From assembly GCA_024643485.1 (NCBI GenBank), contig JAHEMU010000068.1, positions 1 to 9,898 of the forward strand: DNA of 9,898 nt. The letters are read 5' to 3'. The stretch is from Cytophagales bacterium. Lineage in GTDB: Bacteria; Bacteroidota; Bacteroidia; Cytophagales; Cyclobacteriaceae. The first letter of the stretch is position 1. Each line of letters begins with the position of its first letter. The translations under genes and the position numbers were made by a program. Below the pieces are notes generated by a model that saw only the letters and a list, made by a program, of their open reading frames with translations, was not told the origin of the DNA and searched no databases. Positions 6,640-9,898 of the stretch are shown piece by piece.

Positions 6640-7374
6640 CTAATTGAGCAATCGTTTCACTTGAGTATCTCCGAATCCATAGATACCTGCTTTTTTTGAA
6701 AACTCCTTAAACATCAGCTGAAAATCTGTAACACCTTTCTTTAATAATGCTTCGATAATCATTTCTGGTTTTCCTTTTGAGCCATCGATTGGGAATCGTT
6801 CCATGTGAGCAGCCACGACCTCTTTCAAATTAGGAAATGCGCTGGTCTCCTCTTCAGCCAAAAGTAATAATTTATCAAAATTGTTATTTTGGTAAGCATT
6901 CCACAATTCAGAACCTCTTTGTAACTCCTGCTCACTCAACAAAATCCTATTTTCGTAGCAAAGAATAAGGTCCTGTGCATCGGCACTCCCAAATCCTTTC
7001 CAAAATTGATCATCCCCTTTCTTTATGTGAATAGGATAAACCAGAGTGACCTTTTTTTGTATGGATGTCTTTTTGATGATCGACAAAACAAACCACAAAT
7101 TAACCTGACAAAACAAATCAAATTCAAACCACAGATTGATGTTGGAATGATTTGGGGCATTCATTAAAACGGCCAGTTCTTCCACTACTTTGATACGGTA
7201 ATCCTCCTCCGTCGACCCATGGTGGTGAGCTCTTACCTGATAAAATTCCTCCGGATTTTCCTGAGAAACATCGCCATCAACCAATGCCTCACGCATCACG
7301 ATGATGTTACCTTCAATGGTCGTTTTTTTAAATTGTGGGGTAAGGGCATCACCGTTTAGCACGTGGAAAATCAT
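6640..7374 (-). CDS. DUF1835 domain-containing protein
   Basis: The 244-residue soluble product opens with FHVLNGDAL (3-11) and EGNIIVMREALVDGDV (21-36), the signature of DUF1835 (PF08874). The C-terminal part is helical and closes with IYGFGDTQVKRLLN, an ending I recall from Bacteroidota members. There is no signal peptide or membrane helix. The function of the family is unknown; the N-terminal pattern of a strand followed by a NGD turn suggests a nucleotide- or phosphate-binding fold, but no catalytic residues can be named. The gene follows the cupin gene after 15 nt and ends 141 nt before the NTF2-like gene, so it may be co-transcribed with the cupin. The start ATG at 7374 directly precedes the conserved domain, leaving little doubt. 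Confidence 0.85.
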   Translation of the reverse strand: MIFHVLNGDALTPQFKKTTIEGNIIVMREALVDGDVSQENPEEFYQVRAHHHGSTEEDYRIKVVEELAVLMNAPNHSNINLWFEFDLFCQVNLWFVLSIIKKTSIQKKVTLVYPIHIKKGDDQFWKGFGSADAQDLILCYENRILLSEQELQRGSELWNAYQNNNFDKLLLLAEEETSAFPNLKEVVAAHMERFPIDGSKGKPEMIIEALLKKGVTDFQLMFKEFSKKAGIYGFGDTQVKRLLN

Positions 7375-7389
7375 GAGTTCACTATTCGT

Positions 7390-7866
7390 TTATTTTTTTA
7401 TAAAACTAGCTTCCCAGGGTCCAATTCCAGTTATTTGAATGATCGTTGAATCATCGGCCCAAACAGTGTGAATCTCATTTCTTGCATTCACATAATAATC
7501 TCCCGGACCAAATCCTGTGGCATCAGCCTTTGTCGCATCCTTTCCAAAAGCGACATAAGCTTTGCCTGCAATAATGGTTACCCGTTCATCCTTTGGGTGG
7601 ACATGTGGCGGCATTACAAATTCACTATTTACCCTAAATCGAATGGTAAATAAATCACTGGCTTTAGGATCCCCTTCCAAAATGGCAATTTCACATCCTG
7701 ATGGCAGATTAGGCGGACAAGGTTTCCATTGAATTTCCTTTGCTAGAACAACGTGCTGCACTTCCCCTTCCGGAAATTTCATTTCTCCGATTTGGGCGAA
7801 AACCTGGGAATTTCCTAATAGGAAACAAATTAAAATGACCCCCGATAACTTAACATTCTGATTCAT
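7390..7866 (-). CDS. Secreted cupin-domain protein
   Basis: I place the start at the ATG at 7866 (158 residues) because it gives a standard signal peptide (MNQNVK, then a GVILICFLLG core, then QVFAQ with likely cleavage after Ala24). The frame also extends to a GTG at 7893, which would put nine residues ahead of that signal. The mature part is one cupin barrel. Motif 1 is PPHVHPKDERVTIIAG (86-101), with His88, His90 and Glu94 as metal ligands, and motif 2 is FGPGDYYVNARNEIHTVW with His133 as the fourth ligand. The ligand set is complete, so metal binding (Fe, Mn, Ni or Zn) is likely. Cys50 and Cys58 flank PPNLPSG and could form a disulfide outside the cytoplasm. Substrate and reaction are unknown; members include dioxygenases, isomerases and ChrR-like sensor domains. 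A -7 promoter box lies upstream. Confidence 0.85.
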   Translation of the reverse strand: MNQNVKLSGVILICFLLGNSQVFAQIGEMKFPEGEVQHVVLAKEIQWKPCPPNLPSGCEIAILEGDPKASDLFTIRFRVNSEFVMPPHVHPKDERVTIIAGKAYVAFGKDATKADATGFGPGDYYVNARNEIHTVWADDSTIIQITGIGPWEASFIKK

Positions 7867-7926
7867 ATTCAAATTTTTTAATGGAAAATACACTAAATCA
7901 ATTATTAATATAATATTTTTTAGTCA

Positions 7927-7934
7927 CAAAAGTA
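7927..7934 (-). promoter_or_regulatory. Candidate Bacteroidota -7 promoter box for the cupin gene
   Basis: The minus strand reads TACTTTTG, an exact match to the Bacteroidota sigma-A -7 consensus TAnnTTTG. It lies about 60 nt upstream of the chosen cupin start and just past the stop of the upstream gene, a sensible place for a promoter. The -33 TTG is not found at the usual spacing, so strength is uncertain. The sequence between this box and the start codon is very AT-rich. Confidence 0.45.
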
Positions 7935-7940
7935 CTATTC

Positions 7941-9898
7941 TTATTTATCGTTTGACATCGCTTTTAAATATACATTCATTGCTAGCAGAGCAACCACATA
8001 GCTAATTCCTGCAATTAATAATACCCATGAAAAACCCAGTGCCATGCCTAAAATCAAAGCAATTGTGGTTCCAATAACGGTAAAGAAACTGTTTACCCCC
8101 CAGGCCCAAGGGATTAATTGTGTTGCACTTTTTAAATGCGCCATTCCAGTGGGAAAAGGCATACCTAATGTAAAACCTAAAGGGAAAATACTAACAGACG
8201 CAATGAACAACCTAATACCTAAAGATAGATGGAGGGTTAAGTCAAATAATATTGGAATGACGAAGTAATAGACTAAGAGTAATATAATTATGGCAGGAAT
8301 AATTCGTGTTAATGGATTTTGATATCTAGCGGTCAATTTTCCTGAAAAATACGAACCTAAACCGGACCCAATCAAAATGCTTCCCAAAATGATGGCATAA
8401 GTATAAATAGGCTGACCAATATACAATTGATACTTTTGCAATAAGGCCATTTCGATCATGATAAAACCTAATCCTAAACAGGAAAAGTAAATGAGAATTG
8501 GAAAGGACTTACCAACAGAAAATTGCATTGTTTTTTGTGTGAAAAGTGGTAGCAAAATCATTAATCCAGCCACAATAATGGTCTGTAAAAGAATAACAAT
8601 TAACACATATTCCGCTATTGGTTTTAATTCCAAATTCGACCACAAGTCGTCCTTGGTTTGAAAGGTATTAATGAATGAATCCCAGGATAATGATGACCAG
8701 CGGAATTTATGGCTAAAAAAGGGCTGATCATCGGTGGCCGGTTCTATTTTATAGTCAAATGTTTGGTAAAGTTCAGACAGATTATCAGTGGTTAATATGT
8801 TGTGAAAAATAGTATCTTGTTCCAAGTCAAAAGGGGTATAAACGAGACCCTTGCTTTTCTTAAGAGAGTCAGTATCCAGGCCTTGAAGCCTAATCATTTT
8901 ATTAATATCATTCCTATTTAAAGCTGATTTCTTAAACACAAATCCACCTCGGAAAATATAAAAATGATTCTCTGCATCCGTCACACCATTCTCATCCATT
9001 ATGGTTCGAAGAGTAGTAGCAAATTTCGGTATATCCACATTGGGCCGGGTAAAAAAGATGGTTCCATCCGGACTCAAATGATTCCAATATTGCGTGAAAG
9101 CTTCTTTTGTTAGTACATAATCTTCCGCTAGACTCATTGCTCCAGAAGCAATAGCTGCCTTGCTTATGGTATGAATGGATATAATTACATCATATATTTC
9201 ATCACTGTTATCAATAAAAGTTCGGGCATCTTCCGTATGAAATTTTATCCCTTTTTGATTTTGCAAATAACCAGCGTAACTGGTCATTTCCTCGGTCACT
9301 ATTTTGTTGATTAAGGGATTGATTTCAACGGCGTCTACTTTTGAAGCGTTAAATAAAAGCGAATGCATCACTTCTTCACCTCCGCCAGATCCGATTATAA
9401 ACACCTTTGGATTGGTTTTATTTACAAAAGCTGGGGCGGTTAATATCCTGATTGAATCCTCATTGGTAGCTTTCGCGCGCCAATTTTGAAGATAGGTTAT
9501 AACATCTGGCCTCAAGTCAAGGATTTCAGTTGCGGCAGTTCCTTGATCAAATACAATCAACCTCAGAGAATCGGGATACCTATACCCACGCTCATTCGGC
9601 CCTAACTCCATTACTTCAATCTTGGACATTGAGTTCCATTTAGAGAAAATAGGAGGATTGGTTGTATCCTCTCCCGATTTCCCTTCTGTTATCGTTATTG
9701 GAAAATTGTTTTCCGCATTTGGGGAAAAACAAATTAGCAATATCCCAGCCAGGAGGACCCCATATCTTAACGGTTTATTTAATCCGGATGAAAAACAAAA
9801 AGCGGTAAGTAAACCGAGAGATGCCACAATAAAAATGGCACCAACACCACCCACCAGTGGCAAAACAAGTGTGGTGAGTCCGCAACCTAGACCTGCAC
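7941..9898 (-). CDS. Membrane protein with spermidine-synthase-like (SAM-fold) domain, N-terminus cut by window edge
   Basis: The frame stays open through the right edge at 9898, so the TTG at 9863 is not the start; 651 residues are visible and the true N-terminus lies outside. Residues are counted from the Leu encoded by that TTG. Hydrophobic helices near 8-25 and 34-47 are followed by a soluble domain (about 80-390) with a SAM-type nucleotide site IIGSGGGEEV (156-165), acidic Glu180 in DAVEINP, and EDAR (211-214). After the DQPFFSHKF block come about seven further membrane helices, ending with PWAWGVNSFFTVIG and two closing helices. This is the arrangement of membrane-embedded spermidine-synthase homologs of unknown function. 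The block corresponding to the DSTDP catalytic loop of true polyamine synthases reads ISIHTIS (228-234), so polyamine synthesis is doubtful. The stop codon lies 75 nt before the cupin start, with a promoter box between them. Confidence 0.85.
   Translation of the reverse strand, partial: AGLGCGLTTLVLPLVGGVGAIFIVASLGLLTAFCFSSGLNKPLRYGVLLAGILLICFSPNAENNFPITITEGKSGEDTTNPPIFSKWNSMSKIEVMELGPNERGYRYPDSLRLIVFDQGTAATEILDLRPDVITYLQNWRAKATNEDSIRILTAPAFVNKTNPKVFIIGSGGGEEVMHSLLFNASKVDAVEINPLINKIVTEEMTSYAGYLQNQKGIKFHTEDARTFIDNSDEIYDVIISIHTISKAAIASGAMSLAEDYVLTKEAFTQYWNHLSPDGTIFFTRPNVDIPKFATTLRTIMDENGVTDAENHFYIFRGGFVFKKSALNRNDINKMIRLQGLDTDSLKKSKGLVYTPFDLEQDTIFHNILTTDNLSELYQTFDYKIEPATDDQPFFSHKFRWSSLSWDSFINTFQTKDDLWSNLELKPIAEYVLIVILLQTIIVAGLMILLPLFTQKTMQFSVGKSFPILIYFSCLGLGFIMIEMALLQKYQLYIGQPIYTYAIILGSILIGSGLGSYFSGKLTARYQNPLTRIIPAIIILLLVYYFVIPILFDLTLHLSLGIRLFIASVSIFPLGFTLGMPFPTGMAHLKSATQLIPWAWGVNSFFTVIGTTIALILGMALGFSWVLLIAGISYVVALLAMNVYLKAMSNDK

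Noticed and set aside
7468..7653. Plus-strand 61-residue open frame within the cupin gene
   Set aside because: It is antisense to the cupin motifs and shows no sign of coding.
7865..7893. GTG at 7893 as the cupin start
   Set aside because: It adds nine residues before a standard signal peptide; the ATG at 7866 gives the normal signal-peptide layout.
8044..9489. Plus-strand open frames 8044-8268 and 9304-9489
   Set aside because: Both are antisense to the spermidine-synthase-like membrane protein and have no independent support.
9861..9863. TTG as start codon of the spermidine-synthase-like gene
   Set aside because: The frame stays open upstream to the window edge with a hydrophobic, glycine-rich sequence that fits a further membrane segment, so the gene is truncated by the window, not started here.

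Overview
The window looks like chromosomal DNA from a member of the Bacteroidota (Flavobacteriia or Cytophagia type). The evidence is an AT-rich composition, short AT-rich gaps without clear Shine-Dalgarno sequences, a SusD-era style lipoprotein family 3 glycosidase, Bacteroidota-typical families (DUF2490 outer-membrane barrel, DUF1835, small PepSY membrane protein), and one exact match to the Bacteroidota -7 promoter box (TAnnTTTG). There are no RNA genes, insertion sequences, phage genes or CRISPR arrays in view.

Layout. Positions 1-1319 (minus strand) hold the N-terminal 439 residues of a lipoprotein glycoside hydrolase family 3 enzyme that runs off the left edge. It is divergent from a small plus-strand PepSY-type membrane protein (1515-2030). 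That gene converges on a long minus-strand block. Read in transcription order, the block starts at the right edge with a large membrane protein carrying a spermidine-synthase-like domain (N-terminus missing beyond 9898), then a secreted cupin and a DUF1835 protein (15-nt gap). After a 141-nt gap comes a compact five-gene set: NTF2/SnoaL-like protein, short-chain dehydrogenase (SDR), CrtI/CrtISO/retinol-saturase-like FAD oxidoreductase, DUF2490 outer-membrane protein, and a phospholipid-scramblase/LURP-one-like protein.

How the genes may work together. The first three genes of the set are separated by only 4 and 2 nt, so co-expression is very likely; the last two follow at about 35 nt. Two redox enzymes of families that often act on lipids or isoprenoids, an NTF2-like small protein with a basic tail, a predicted outer-membrane barrel and a scramblase-family protein together suggest a membrane-lipid or isoprenoid modification and placement pathway. 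This is inference: no substrate can be read from the sequence. The set partly resembles the NTF2-SDR-FAD oxidoreductase run known from the sigmaE-ChrR photo-oxidative stress/lipid-modification clusters of Proteobacteria, but lacks the cyclopropane-synthase-like and DUF1365 genes in this window. It is the best candidate here for an undescribed system.

Two gene starts were moved from non-ATG codons to internal ATGs (DUF2490 protein, cupin), and two genes are cut by the window edges.
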